In this document: positions 37,929 through 47,882 of the stretch, piece by piece
Layout: every line of letters starts with the position of its first letter
Numbering within the stretch: the first letter of the stretch is position 1
NCBI GenBank assembly: GCA_030065575.1
Contig: JASJDZ010000004.1
Location: 1-64,000, forward strand
Direction: 5' to 3'
Length of the DNA: 64,000 nt
From: Acidimicrobiia bacterium
Lineage (GTDB): Bacteria; Actinomycetota; Acidimicrobiia; Spongiisociales; UBA5794
Made by a program: the position numbers and the translations under genes
Notes under the pieces: model-generated
The model's input: only the letters and a program-made list of their open reading frames with translations
The model's database searches: none
What the model was told of the DNA's origin: nothing

Positions 37929-38648
37929 TTAGGCCATTGCCGCGGCGACCGCATCGGCGATTGGACCTCGCCAGGGTTCCCCGTGGCCCGGGAGCAGGAG
38001 ATCCACTGGTAACGACGAGAGGGTCTCTGCCGACGCCCGGGCCGCCGCGGGATCGGCATGGAAGAGGTCGGCCATGATTTGCGGGCCGAGGCGAGGGCTT
38101 ATCAGCCCTTCGGTAACCAAGGCATCGCCGGAACAGAGAACTCGAGCGTCTTCCAGCAGGTAGCTGGCGTGGCCTGCAGTGTGACCCGGCGTCGCAACTA
38201 CCCGAGGCCTGCCGGGGACGTCGAGTTGCTCGCCGTCGGTGACCGTCTCGAAGTCCTCGAGCCGGTAATCCCGGTGGGCTCCGGCCCGGACCATCTCGAT
38301 CATGAAGACAATCGCCTTCGGCTTCCAGAACGGCACTTCGGTCGGACGCACCTGCGTCCCGGCGGCCGCGTCCCTGAGGAATGGGGCTTCGTCCTCATGT
38401 ACCTTCACCGCCACCCCGAAATCGGCGGCTCGACGAGCGAAGCCGATGTGGTCGGTATGGCCGTGAGTAATCAGCAGCGCCTCGACATCATCAAGGGAGA
38501 GCCCGCTAGCGGCCAGCGCAGCCTCGAGAAGAGGAAGCTCCCTGCTACCTCCGGCATCGATGACCGTTGCCCGGCCCTTATCTACGACGAGATAGAAGTT
38601 GTGGAATCTGCGCCCGAGGCGAAAGATGTCGTCGCCGACCCGCTGCAT
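37929..38648 (-). CDS. MBL-fold metallo-hydrolase
   Basis: LLITHGHTDHIGFARRA; ATPGHTAGHASYLL; SGDALV. Confidence 0.92.
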   Translation of the reverse strand: MQRVGDDIFRLGRRFHNFYLVVDKGRATVIDAGGSRELPLLEAALAASGLSLDDVEALLITHGHTDHIGFARRAADFGVAVKVHEDEAPFLRDAAAGTQVRPTEVPFWKPKAIVFMIEMVRAGAHRDYRLEDFETVTDGEQLDVPGRPRVVATPGHTAGHASYLLEDARVLCSGDALVTEGLISPRLGPQIMADLFHADPAAARASAETLSSLPVDLLLPGHGEPWRGPIADAVAAAMA

Positions 38649-38667
38649 ACCGCCACCCTATCGAGTC

Positions 38668-39162
38668 TCATAGGTCGACGACCAACTTCTCAACCACTAG
38701 GTCGGAGCCAGCCCGCAACGGTTCTGTCTCTCCGGTGGGGACGAACCCCGCCTGCTCATAAAGTCGCTGTGCGGCGGTGTTGTCCTTGCCAACCCAGAGC
38801 TCCGCTCGCACCGCTCCGACACTCACTCCCCACTCAACCGCATTGGCAAGCAGCCTGCGACCGATGCCGTTGCGCCGGACTTCGGGTTCCACCCACATCG
38901 AGCCAACATCGAGCAACTCACCCTCGTTGACCCGGCCAAACAGCATCCCGACGGCATCACCGGCCGCTTCAGCTACGAGCAACACGTCGTAGGGGTGATC
39001 GGCTGTCTTCTTGATCAGCTCTATCCACCAGTCGTCCGCTTCGGCCGACTCCTGGCCAAGAGTGCTGCGGAATGCGTCCGGAGCCTCCTCCACCGCTCGC
39101 ATTCGTAGCGAGCGCCACAGCCGCCACTCGTCGCCATCGATTGCCCTGATTCGCACGTCCAT
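38668..39162 (-). CDS. GNAT family N-acetyltransferase
   Basis: VGSMWVEPEVRRNGIGRRLLANAVEWG; NTAAQRLYEQAGFVPTG. Confidence 0.92.
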   Translation of the reverse strand: MDVRIRAIDGDEWRLWRSLRMRAVEEAPDAFRSTLGQESAEADDWWIELIKKTADHPYDVLLVAEAAGDAVGMLFGRVNEGELLDVGSMWVEPEVRRNGIGRRLLANAVEWGVSVGAVRAELWVGKDNTAAQRLYEQAGFVPTGETEPLRAGSDLVVEKLVVDL

Positions 39163-39207
39163 GGCGCGCAGTTTCGCACAGACCGACGGATCAGCGGTGG
39201 ATTGGAG

Positions 39208-39642
39208 CTAACTGGAAATCATGTCTTCCAGGGCCGCTATGTACAGCTCAGCATCGAGTGAGTGCCGGAAGCACACAGGTGCACGATGAACCTCGCCGCC
39301 CACTGTCACCAACTCGAGATGTGGCCCGAGTGCAATCAGGATCGTCCACAGACCCAGGATCAGCGGCGGAACGGACAGCCACCAGGGGAGGAGGAACCAC
39401 GGGGCGACTGCCAGGCCCACCCCCATCAGAATCCGAATTGGATGCGGCACCACACGTCGCATCTGCACCGAGGCAACTTCGGCGACCGGCACTTCGATGA
39501 ACCGCGATCCCGCCGGGATCATCCCGAGAATGGTCCGAGGAACCTCCCACCTCACCAGCCCATCATCCACCTCGATCCTGGTCCGGATGTATCGCGTTGA
39601 GCCGTGTACCGGCAGCGTTGTGAGTGGGACGGAATCGGCCAT
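39208..39642 (-). CDS. Small membrane-anchored hypothetical protein
   Basis: Complete ORF with central hydrophobic hairpin ILMGVGLAVAPWFLLPWWLSVPPLILGLWTILIAL. Confidence 0.55.
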   Translation of the reverse strand: MADSVPLTTLPVHGSTRYIRTRIEVDDGLVRWEVPRTILGMIPAGSRFIEVPVAEVASVQMRRVVPHPIRILMGVGLAVAPWFLLPWWLSVPPLILGLWTILIALGPHLELVTVGGEVHRAPVCFRHSLDAELYIAALEDMISS

Positions 39643-39720
39643 GACCTGCTCCCGAGTCGCTCAGTCAATTGCACACCGCGGCACACTCGAGTTCAAGGGC
39701 CGGATGTCACCGCCTCCCAA

Positions 39721-39770
39721 CGTTTTGGCGTATCTGTGTTTCACATGCGGCACACATCTACGCCAAAACG
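39721..39770. repeat. Two-stem intergenic inverted-repeat element, copy D
   Basis: CGTTTTGGCGTA ... TACGCCAAAACG (12 bp) plus inner TGTGT/ACACA. Confidence 0.92.
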
Positions 39771-39789
39771 GGAGTGTGAACTCCCCGCT

Positions 39790-39823
39790 TGAAGAACACC
39801 CGCCTTTCGGCGGGTGTTCTTCC
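39790..39823 (-). terminator. Hairpin downstream of ppdK
   Basis: gaagaacacccgcctttcggcgggtgttcttc; second adjacent hairpin cgtaacttccttcggaagttacg overlaps the stop region. Confidence 0.7.
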
Positions 39824-39843
39824 GACGTAACTTCCTTCGGAAG

Positions 39844-42522
39844 TTACGCGTCGTTAATGGCAGCGTGGGCTGCGGCCAGACGGGCGACGGGCACCCGGAA
39901 CGGCGAGCAGCTCACGTAGTCGAGACCGAGCTCGTGGCAAATAGCCACCGAGTCCGGGTCGCCACCGTGCTCACCGCAGATACCGATCTCCATGCCGGGA
40001 CGCTGCTTGCGCCCACCCTCGACGGCGATCTTGATCAGACCACCGACGCCGAGACGGTCGAGCGTCTGGAACGGGTTGACCGGCAGAATGCCCTGCTCCA
40101 CGTACTGGATCAGGAAGCTCTTCTCGGCATCGTCACGGCTGATCGCAAACGTCGTCTGCGTCAGGTCGTTGGTGCCGAAGGAGAAGAACTCCGCTTCCCG
40201 GGCCAGCGGACCGGCAGTCATGGCCGCCCGTGGCGTCTCCACCATCGTGCCGACCTGGTACTCGACCCGGACACCGCGCTGCTCCATGATCTCTTCCGCT
40301 GCCTCGACCACGATGGCCTTGACCCGCTCCAGCTCCTTCACGTGGATCGAGAGCGGGATCATGATCTCGGGCTTGGGATCGAAGCCAGCTTCCTTGGCGT
40401 CGCAGGCCGCGGCAATGATGGCCCGAGCCTGCATGCGGGGAATCTCCGGCATCAGCAGCGCCAGGCGGACACCGCGGAAACCAAGCATCGGGTTCTCTTC
40501 CTTCAGGTCCTCGACCCGGTCGATGACCCGCTCGACCTCGGCGACAGCGGCGTCGTGCCACACCGAGCGATCCTTCTCCAGATCCTCGAGCTCATGCTCC
40601 AACTCCTCGTGAGCCGGCAAGAACTCATGGAGCGGCGGATCGATCATCCGGATGATGACCGGCATACCGGACATCGCCTCGAACAGGCCGCGGAAGTCCT
40701 CACGCTGCATCGGTCGGAGGATGTCGAGCTGCTCCTGACGGTCCTCGGCATTCTCGGCCAGGATCATCTTCTGCACGATCGGAAGACGCTCGGCCTCGAA
40801 GAACATGTGCTCGGTACGGCAGAGGCCGATGCCCTGAGCACCGTACTCCTTGGCACGGTTTGCGTCGGTCGGATAGTCGGCGTTCGCCAGGACCCGGAGA
40901 CGACGGTACTCATCAGCCCAGCCGAGCAGCGTCGACAGCCAACGGTCCTTGATATCCGGCACAACGGTCGGCAGCTCTCCGAGGAACACTTCACCGCTGG
41001 TTCCCTCGATGGAGATGTAGTCGCCCTCGTTGACGACGGTCTCGCCCACCGACATCTTGCGATCGGTGAGATCAATCTCGAGCTCAGCGATACCGACAAC
41101 GGCCGGCTTGCCAAACTGACGAGCGACCAGCGCAGCGTGGCTGGTGCGACCACCCCGGCTGGTGACGATGCCCTGTGCGGCAAGCATGCCGTGCACGTCG
41201 TCGGGCTTGGTCTCGGGTCGAACCAGCATGACCTTCTTGCCGTCGTCGGCCCAGGCCACGGCGGTGTCGGCGTCGAACGCGACGCGACCAACCGCGGCTC
41301 CCGGAGAAACGTTGAGACCCTCAGCAAGCAGGCTGCCCGACTCCTTCGCAGCCTTGCGGTCCTTGCTCGTGAACTGCGGATGCAGGAAGAAGTCGATCTG
41401 ATCGGGAGTGACCCGCATCACAGCCTCTTCCTTGGAGATCAGCCCTTCTTCCGCCATCTCGACGGCAATTCGGACGGAGGCCTGCGCGGTGCGCTTGCCA
41501 TCACGGGTCTGCAGCAGCCAGAGCTTGCTGTTCTCAACCGTGAACTCCATGTCCTGCATGTCGCGGTAGTGCTCTTCGAGACGATTGGAGATCGACAGCA
41601 GCTCGTCGTAGGCGTGCGGCATGTCCTCTGCCATCTGCTCGAGATGGAGCGTGGCCCGGATGCCGGCGACAACGTCCTCGCCCTGGGCGTTGAACAGGTA
41701 GTCACCTTCGATGTGGTTTTCGCCGGTGGCCCCGTTGCGCGACATGGCGACGCCCGTCAGGCAGTCCTCGCCCAGGTTGCCGAAGACCATCGTCTGTACG
41801 TTGACGGCCGTACCCAGATCGTGCGGGATGTTCGAGGCATTGCGGTAATCGACGGCCCGCTTACCAGTCCACGACTTGAACACTGCTTCGATAGCCAGCT
41901 TGAGTTGCTCATCAGGGTCGGAGGGGAATCGGGGGGTGATGGTGAGGAAGCGCTCGACGATTTCCTTGAGAGCGTCTGTCGACAGCTCGGCATCGGTGGC
42001 TACCCCGGTCTTCTCCCGGAACTCCTCGAGGATCTCCTCGTATGGCTCATCCGGATTGCCGAGAACGACGGAGCCGAACATCTGGATGAGACGCCGATAC
42101 GAGTCGTAAGCGAAGTGCGGATCGCCACTGCTGACGCCGAGCTCCTCCGCGACCTCGTGGTTGAGCCCGATGTCCAGAACTGTGTCCATCATGCCGGGCA
42201 TCGAGAACTTCGCGCCAGAGCGGCAGGAAAGGAGAAGCGGATTCTTCGGATCGCCGAACTTCTTGCCGGTCTCTTCCTCGACATGGTCGAGTGCGATGCG
42301 TACCTGGTCCCACATGCCGTCTGGCACAACTCCGCCGGCATCGGTGTAAGCGTTGCAGGCAACAGTCGTGATCGTGAACCCCGGGGGAACGGGAACTCCG
42401 AGACGGGTCATATCGGCAAGGTTTGCGCCTTTACCACCCAGCAGACCGCGAACGTTGTCCCAATCGCCAACCAGAGCCTCGGCCTCGGAGACCTCGTCAA
42501 AGGTATATACCCACTTTGTCAT
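39844..42522 (-). CDS. ppdK: Pyruvate, phosphate dikinase
   Basis: GGKGANLADMTRLGVPVPPGFTIT; GGRTSHAALVARQFGKPAVVG; C-terminal GICGEHGGDPDSVAICHELGLDYVSCSPFRVPVARLAAAHA. Confidence 0.97.
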   Translation of the reverse strand: MTKWVYTFDEVSEAEALVGDWDNVRGLLGGKGANLADMTRLGVPVPPGFTITTVACNAYTDAGGVVPDGMWDQVRIALDHVEEETGKKFGDPKNPLLLSCRSGAKFSMPGMMDTVLDIGLNHEVAEELGVSSGDPHFAYDSYRRLIQMFGSVVLGNPDEPYEEILEEFREKTGVATDAELSTDALKEIVERFLTITPRFPSDPDEQLKLAIEAVFKSWTGKRAVDYRNASNIPHDLGTAVNVQTMVFGNLGEDCLTGVAMSRNGATGENHIEGDYLFNAQGEDVVAGIRATLHLEQMAEDMPHAYDELLSISNRLEEHYRDMQDMEFTVENSKLWLLQTRDGKRTAQASVRIAVEMAEEGLISKEEAVMRVTPDQIDFFLHPQFTSKDRKAAKESGSLLAEGLNVSPGAAVGRVAFDADTAVAWADDGKKVMLVRPETKPDDVHGMLAAQGIVTSRGGRTSHAALVARQFGKPAVVGIAELEIDLTDRKMSVGETVVNEGDYISIEGTSGEVFLGELPTVVPDIKDRWLSTLLGWADEYRRLRVLANADYPTDANRAKEYGAQGIGLCRTEHMFFEAERLPIVQKMILAENAEDRQEQLDILRPMQREDFRGLFEAMSGMPVIIRMIDPPLHEFLPAHEELEHELEDLEKDRSVWHDAAVAEVERVIDRVEDLKEENPMLGFRGVRLALLMPEIPRMQARAIIAAACDAKEAGFDPKPEIMIPLSIHVKELERVKAIVVEAAEEIMEQRGVRVEYQVGTMVETPRAAMTAGPLAREAEFFSFGTNDLTQTTFAISRDDAEKSFLIQYVEQGILPVNPFQTLDRLGVGGLIKIAVEGGRKQRPGMEIGICGEHGGDPDSVAICHELGLDYVSCSPFRVPVARLAAAHAAINDA

Positions 42523-42708
42523 GTTTCCACCTATCGATAGGGAGATGGTTCTCGGAACGCCCGCGCCGTCTCGCAGGATCGGCTTTAGCGAAGCAGGAAC
42601 CCTTCAAAAACACAAGGGTCAAGCTGCACTGAAGATGGGCCAATCGGCCCATTAACGCTTGATGTGCGGACCCTACCGTGAGCAGCGTTACCGAGAGGAG
42701 ATTCGACT

Positions 42709-43863
42709 GTGAGCGAGATGTACGTCTCGGGCCAGTCGGGTATCGGCCGTTTGATCGAAGCGTTGGCCGAAAGGGGCCATCGCGTAATCGGGCCGGTAGT
42801 CCGCAATCAGGCCCTCGTCTACGACGAGATCGAAGGGGTCGAGGATCTTCCGAAAGGGTGGACGGATCTGCAGGAGCCGGGCAAATACCGCCTCGAGCGC
42901 CGCGGTGACGAGAAGCTCTTCGGTTATGTAGTCGGCCCCTCGAGTTGGAAGCAGTACCTCAACCCCCCGGAGGAAGTTCTCTGGTCCGGCACGATCGGGC
43001 CGGACGGATTCCAGACCGACCCACCCCCGGAGCCACCGTTGTACGCATTCTTCGGTGTCCGTCCGTGTGAGCTGGCAGCTCTGGCCATTCTCGACAACGT
43101 CTACACGACAACCGACGGGGTACCCACATTCGGCGGGTATACCGCAACTCGCGAGAAGGCCTTCATCGTTGCGGTGAACTGCTCAGATCCAGGTGGCAAC
43201 TGCTTCTGCGTCTCGATGGACACGGGCCCGACGGCCAAGGCGGGATACGACATCTCGATAACCGAGGTCGCCCACAGCGGCAACATGCGCTACTTGCTGA
43301 GTAGCGGCAGCGCAGCCGGTGCCGAAGTACTGGCCGGCCTTGGTGGATTGGACGAGGCCAGCTCTGATGAGATCGAGGCCGGTGACGCCGTCCTCGCCAG
43401 GGCAGCCGAGATGATGGGGAGGGAGCTCGACACGAACGACCTGCCCGACCTCTTGAAGGGCAACGTTCTCAACCCACGGTGGGCGAGCGTTGGCGATCGC
43501 TGTCTGGCTTGCGCCAACTGCACGATGGTGTGCCCTACCTGTTTCTGCAATACCGTTGACGACAACCTTTCTCTCGACGGTACTCATGCCACTCGTACCC
43601 GCAAGTGGGACTCGTGCTTCACCCTCGGCTTCTCGTACATGCACGGACAGCCGATGCGCGAAGCGGTCAGCTCCCGCTACAGGCAGTGGATCACCCACAA
43701 GCTGTCCAGTTGGGTGGACCAGTTCGGCGAGATGGGCTGCGTTGGTTGTGGCCGCTGCATCACCTGGTGCCCGGTCGGGATCGACATCACCCACGAGGCC
43801 GGGGCGATCCGTCGTGGCGACCTGCGCGACACCCATATCACGGTGGGAGGTCACTCATCATGA
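42709..43863 (+). CDS. [NiFe]-hydrogenase beta subunit, 4Fe-4S dicluster protein (HyhB/HydB, sulfite-reductase-A-like)
   Basis: [49 protein letters not shown]; first gene of hydrogenase operon. Confidence 0.92.
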   Translation: MSEMYVSGQSGIGRLIEALAERGHRVIGPVVRNQALVYDEIEGVEDLPKGWTDLQEPGKYRLERRGDEKLFGYVVGPSSWKQYLNPPEEVLWSGTIGPDGFQTDPPPEPPLYAFFGVRPCELAALAILDNVYTTTDGVPTFGGYTATREKAFIVAVNCSDPGGNCFCVSMDTGPTAKAGYDISITEVAHSGNMRYLLSSGSAAGAEVLAGLGGLDEASSDEIEAGDAVLARAAEMMGRELDTNDLPDLLKGNVLNPRWASVGDRCLACANCTMVCPTCFCNTVDDNLSLDGTHATRTRKWDSCFTLGFSYMHGQPMREAVSSRYRQWITHKLSSWVDQFGEMGCVGCGRCITWCPVGIDITHEAGAIRRGDLRDTHITVGGHSS

Positions 43864-44327
43864 CCGAAAACAACCTGGTCAAAGCCCTGGCCGAGCACGA
43901 GTTCTTCGCCGATCTGAGCGCGGAAAGCCTGACTGCCCTGGCATCAATCGCCGAGGTGATCGAGGTCGAGCCGCACACGATGATCTTCGAAGAGGGTGGT
44001 CACGCTGATGCCGCGTATGCGATTGTCGATGGCTCCGTAGCTCTCGAGATGAACATGGCCCACCGGGCCCATCACATTGTCCAGACTCTGCATCGCGGAG
44101 AGATGCTCGGTTGGGGGTGGTTATTCCCACCACATCGCTGGGCGTTCAGCGCCCTCGTTCTCGACACGACCCAGCTGATCCGCTTTGACGGCGAGAAGAT
44201 GCGGTCGCTCTGGGATGAGGATCGTGAGTTTGGCTACGAGATGATGAAGCGGTTCGCTCACGTGATGACCGACCGCCTGGCGGCAACTCGACTCCAGTTG
44301 GTGGATTTTTATGCAGACCGTTACTAA
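43860..44327 (+). CDS. Cyclic-nucleotide-binding-domain protein (no HTH) within hydrogenase operon
   Basis: EEGGHADAAYAIVDGSVAL ... GEMLGWGWLFPPHRWAFSALV; ATGA overlap with upstream gene. Confidence 0.85.
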   Translation: MTENNLVKALAEHEFFADLSAESLTALASIAEVIEVEPHTMIFEEGGHADAAYAIVDGSVALEMNMAHRAHHIVQTLHRGEMLGWGWLFPPHRWAFSALVLDTTQLIRFDGEKMRSLWDEDREFGYEMMKRFAHVMTDRLAATRLQLVDFYADRY

Positions 44328-45159
44328 CCCCGCAGTCATCGATCAGATGACACCGGTACCGTTCCGCGTGCGGAGCGTGCGGGAGGAACTCTCGCACACG
44401 TTCACACTCGAGCTCGAACCCCCCAATGGCGCTTTTGAGTTCCTTCCCGGGCAGTTCACGATGGTGTATGCGTTCGGGATCGGCGAGGTGCCCATCTCGA
44501 TCAGCAGCAGCTCTTCGAACCAGGGAACGATCCTGCAGACCATCCGCCGCACCGGCGCGGTCACCCATGCCCTCGGTCACCTCAAGTCGGGTGACTATGT
44601 CGGGATCCGGGGACCGTATGGCGTGCCGTGGCCGATGGATGAGATCAAGGGGCGCGACTTGCTGATCATCGGCGGCGGGATTGGTCTCGCTCCACTTCGG
44701 CCGGCGATCTATCACGCCCTGGAGAATCGTGACGACTACGAGCGGGTCGTGGTTCTATACGGAACCCGCACCCCCAACGAGATCCTCTTCGAGGAGGAGC
44801 TGGGCAAGTGGGGTGCTCGCACTGACTGCACCACGATGGTCACCGTCGACGCCGCCGACCGCGGCTGGAACGGCGCCGTCGGCGTGGTAACTCGCCTGAT
44901 CGGGCGGGTTGGTTTCGATGCGGCCAACACAACGGCCCTCGTCTGTGGCCCCGAGATCATGATGACGGTTACTGCAGAGCGACTCATGGAAGTCCACAGC
45001 ATGGCCCCCGAGAACATCTACATAACCATGGAGCGCAACATGAAGTGTGCGATCGGGGTATGTGGCCACTGCCAGTTTGGCGCCAAGTTCATCTGCACCG
45101 ATGGGGCGGTGTTCCCGTACCCAGAAGTCGAAGAGCTGTTCGATGTGAAGGGAGTGTGA
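44311..45159 (+). CDS. [NiFe]-hydrogenase gamma subunit, FAD/NAD(P)-binding, 2Fe-2S (HyhG/HydG)
   Basis: [66 protein letters not shown]. Confidence 0.93.
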   Translation: MQTVTNPAVIDQMTPVPFRVRSVREELSHTFTLELEPPNGAFEFLPGQFTMVYAFGIGEVPISISSSSSNQGTILQTIRRTGAVTHALGHLKSGDYVGIRGPYGVPWPMDEIKGRDLLIIGGGIGLAPLRPAIYHALENRDDYERVVVLYGTRTPNEILFEEELGKWGARTDCTTMVTVDAADRGWNGAVGVVTRLIGRVGFDAANTTALVCGPEIMMTVTAERLMEVHSMAPENIYITMERNMKCAIGVCGHCQFGAKFICTDGAVFPYPEVEELFDVKGV

Positions 45160-45160
45160 G

Positions 45161-45952
45161 ATGGCCCTACCGAAACTTGCGGTATACAAATTCGCATCAT
45201 GTGACGGATGCCAGCTCAGCATTCTCGACGTCGAGGACCTGCTCCTGGACATCGCGAGCGTCGTCCACATCGCCAACTTCCCGGAGGCCTCGCGTGAGGT
45301 GGTCGAGGGACCGTACGACCTGACTCTGGTCGAGGGATCGATATCGACACCGCACGATGCCGAGCGGATCCATGAGATCAGGCGCCAGTCGAAGTACCTG
45401 GTGACGATCGGAGCCTGTGCCACAGCTGGTGGCATCCAGGCCCTGAAGAACTGGAAGGACACCGACCTGTTCATGTCGACGGTGTACGCCCATCCGGAGT
45501 ACCTGGAGACGCTGGAAACGTCGACCCCGATCAAGAACCATGTCGAAGTCAACTTCGAGTTGCGGGGATGCCCCGTAGACAAGATGGCGCTGGTCGAGGT
45601 GGTCGCTGCGTTCGTGCAGGGACGTCGTCCCAACATCCCCGAGTACAGCGTTTGCGTCGAGTGCAAGCGCAAAGGCACACCGTGCGTCATGGTTAGCCAC
45701 GGCACACCGTGTCTCGGCCCGGTCACTCAGGCCGGCTGCGGCGCTCTCTGTCCGTCATACAACCGTGGCTGCTACGGCTGCTTCGGCCCGATGGAGAGCC
45801 CGAACACCGAGATGCTGGCGGCTGCCTGGCAGCGGTTAGGCGCCTCGCATCGGGACCTGGTTGATGCCTTCCGAGGCTTCAACGCATACGCAGAGCCTTT
45901 CCGCATCACGAGCGATCACCATGAAGCGCTCGCCGTGGCGAAGGGAGAGTGA
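45161..45952 (+). CDS. [NiFe]-hydrogenase small subunit (group 3b type, HyhS)
   Basis: [61 protein letters not shown]. Confidence 0.94.
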   Translation: MALPKLAVYKFASCDGCQLSILDVEDLLLDIASVVHIANFPEASREVVEGPYDLTLVEGSISTPHDAERIHEIRRQSKYLVTIGACATAGGIQALKNWKDTDLFMSTVYAHPEYLETLETSTPIKNHVEVNFELRGCPVDKMALVEVVAAFVQGRRPNIPEYSVCVECKRKGTPCVMVSHGTPCLGPVTQAGCGALCPSYNRGCYGCFGPMESPNTEMLAAAWQRLGASHRDLVDAFRGFNAYAEPFRITSDHHEALAVAKGE

Positions 45953-45954
45953 TC

Positions 45955-47256
45955 ATGACTGATGTCAGAAAGATCGATGTCGACTACATCGCCCGAGTCG
46001 AGGGCGAAGGCGAGATGCACGTCAAAGTCGTTGACGGTGTCATCGAGGATGTGTGGTTCGGCATCTTCGAGCCTCCCCGGTTCTACGAGGCATTCATGGT
46101 GGGCCGCCCCTACGCGGAGGCCCCCGACATAACCGCCCGCATCTGCGGCATCTGCCCGGTGGCGTATCAGATGAGCTCCGTCCATGCGATGGAGTACGCA
46201 TTTGGCGCCTCGGTCACGGGTCAGCTGCGAGCGCTGCGGCGGCTGCTCTACTGCGGTGAGTGGATCGAGAGCCACATCCTCCACATGTTCCTGCTGCACG
46301 CACCCGATTTCCTCGGGTACGAGAGCGCAGTGCACATGGCGGCCGATCACAAGGACATAGTTGAGCTCGGCCTGCGGATGAAGAAGGCCGGCAACGCCAT
46401 CGTCACCGTGGTTGGTGGTCGGGAGATCCATCCGATCAATGTGAAGGTCGGCGGCTTCTACCGGGCACCTACGAAGAAGGAGCTCGAAGCGCTGGTCCCC
46501 GAGCTGGAGTGGTCAAGGGACGCTTGCATCGAAACGATCAAGCTCGTCTCCGGGTTCACGTTCCCGAACGTGGAGCAGGATTTCGAGTTCGTCTCCATGA
46601 GCCATCCGCTCGAGTACCCGTTCAACGAAGGCCGCATCGTGTCCAACAAGGGGCTCGACATCGCGGTTTCGGAGTGGAACGACTACTTCATCGAGGACCA
46701 CGTCGAACGGTCGAATGCGTTGCATTCGACGATCCGGGAACGCGGCGCATATCACGTCGGCCCACTGGCGCGCTATGCGCTCAACTACGAAAAGCTCACC
46801 CCGGCTTGCCGGGACATCGCTTCGGAGGTGGGTCTCGGCCCGATCGAGCTCAATCCGTTCAAGAGCATCATCGTGCGCGGTGTGGAGACGCTGTATGCCA
46901 TCGAGGAGGCGCTACGGCTGATCGACCAGTACGAAGAGCCGGCCAAGCCGAGTGTGGAGCTGAACGTTCACGCCGGTGTCGGTCACGGGGCGTCGGAGGC
47001 TCCACGTGGCTTGCTCTATCACCGGTACGAGCTGGACAGCAACGGTCGCATCCTGAAAGCGCAGATCGTGCCGCCGACGGCACAGAACCAGCTGACCATC
47101 GAGGACGACCTTCGTGTGGTCCTAGAGCGATCGCTGGATATGCCCGACGATGAGCTGACCTGGCTGCTCGAACAGTCGATCCGCAACTACGACCCGTGCA
47201 TTTCGTGTGCGACCCACTTCCTCAAGCTCAAAATCGAGCGGATCAGCACGAAGTAG
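45955..47256 (+). CDS. [NiFe]-hydrogenase large subunit (group 3b type, HyhL)
   Basis: L1 region [15 protein letters not shown] and L2 region [11 protein letters not shown] with short C-terminal extension. Confidence 0.95.
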   Translation: MTDVRKIDVDYIARVEGEGEMHVKVVDGVIEDVWFGIFEPPRFYEAFMVGRPYAEAPDITARICGICPVAYQMSSVHAMEYAFGASVTGQLRALRRLLYCGEWIESHILHMFLLHAPDFLGYESAVHMAADHKDIVELGLRMKKAGNAIVTVVGGREIHPINVKVGGFYRAPTKKELEALVPELEWSRDACIETIKLVSGFTFPNVEQDFEFVSMSHPLEYPFNEGRIVSNKGLDIAVSEWNDYFIEDHVERSNALHSTIRERGAYHVGPLARYALNYEKLTPACRDIASEVGLGPIELNPFKSIIVRGVETLYAIEEALRLIDQYEEPAKPSVELNVHAGVGHGASEAPRGLLYHRYELDSNGRILKAQIVPPTAQNQLTIEDDLRVVLERSLDMPDDELTWLLEQSIRNYDPCISCATHFLKLKIERISTK

Positions 47257-47260
47257 CGGG

Positions 47261-47713
47261 ATGGTGACGGAAGCTGTCGTCATCGGCGTCGGCAATCGCT
47301 GGCGCCGGGACGACGCAGCAGGACTGGAGGTCGTCGATGCGCTGCGGGGGCGCGTCGACGACTCGGTCGTCTTGGTAGAGAGCGACGGGGAGCCAACCCG
47401 GCTGCTCGATGCATTTGAGCTGGCCCCTCGAGTGATCATGATCGATGCCGTCGTCACTGGGGGAGAGCCGGGCACCGTGCATCGATTCACCGATGAGCAG
47501 CTGCCCGACGGCATGGGGATCGGCCAGTCGAGCCATCTCGTCCAGCTGTACGAGACGATCGCTCTCGGCAAGCTGCTCGACAGACTTCCCAACGGCCTGG
47601 TACTCATCGGGATCGAGGCGATCGACTTCGACAACGGCGAGGGCATGACCGACGCCGTTGCAACCGGCGTGGCCGATGCGGTGGAGGATGTGCTCGCAGA
47701 GTTGGCTCCGTAG
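47261..47713 (+). CDS. Hydrogenase maturation protease
   Basis: VVIGVGNRWRRDDAAGLEVVDAL; IDAVVTGGEPGTVHRF. Confidence 0.92.
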   Translation: MVTEAVVIGVGNRWRRDDAAGLEVVDALRGRVDDSVVLVESDGEPTRLLDAFELAPRVIMIDAVVTGGEPGTVHRFTDEQLPDGMGIGQSSHLVQLYETIALGKLLDRLPNGLVLIGIEAIDFDNGEGMTDAVATGVADAVEDVLAELAP

Positions 47714-47749
47714 GGCCGTTCGGTGTTGCCGGTGACAGCCCTTCCCTCT

Positions 47750-47800
47750 CGGTTCTGGCGGATCTGAGGCCCATATATGGGCCTGGTGTACGTCAAAACG
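47750..47800. repeat. Two-stem inverted-repeat element, copy E
   Basis: CGGTTCTGGCGGATCTG + AGGCCCATATATGGGCCT palindrome + GGTGTACGTCAAAACG. Confidence 0.82.
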
Positions 47801-47820
47801 AGGCAGTGTGCATCAGCTTT

Positions 47821-47870
47821 CGTTCTTGCGGATCTGAGGCCCATATATGGGCCTGGTGTACGCCAAAACG
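47821..47870. repeat. Two-stem inverted-repeat element, copy F (tandem of E, 70-bp period)
   Basis: CGTTCTTGCGGATCTG + AGGCCCATATATGGGCCT + GGTGTACGCCAAAACG. Confidence 0.85.
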
Positions 47871-47882
47871 GAGAGGGCCTCC

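Noticed and set aside
39814-42540. 908-aa plus-strand ORF opposite ppdK
   Set aside because: Full-length antisense shadow of a confidently identified ppdK; composition (His/Leu/Arg/Asp-rich, no motifs) is typical of high-GC antisense frames.
47750-47870. Possible CRISPR mini-array (two ~50-bp repeats with a 20-nt spacer)
   Set aside because: Only two units, strongly palindromic, related to dispersed single copies elsewhere, no cas genes. It fits a dispersed inverted-repeat family instead.
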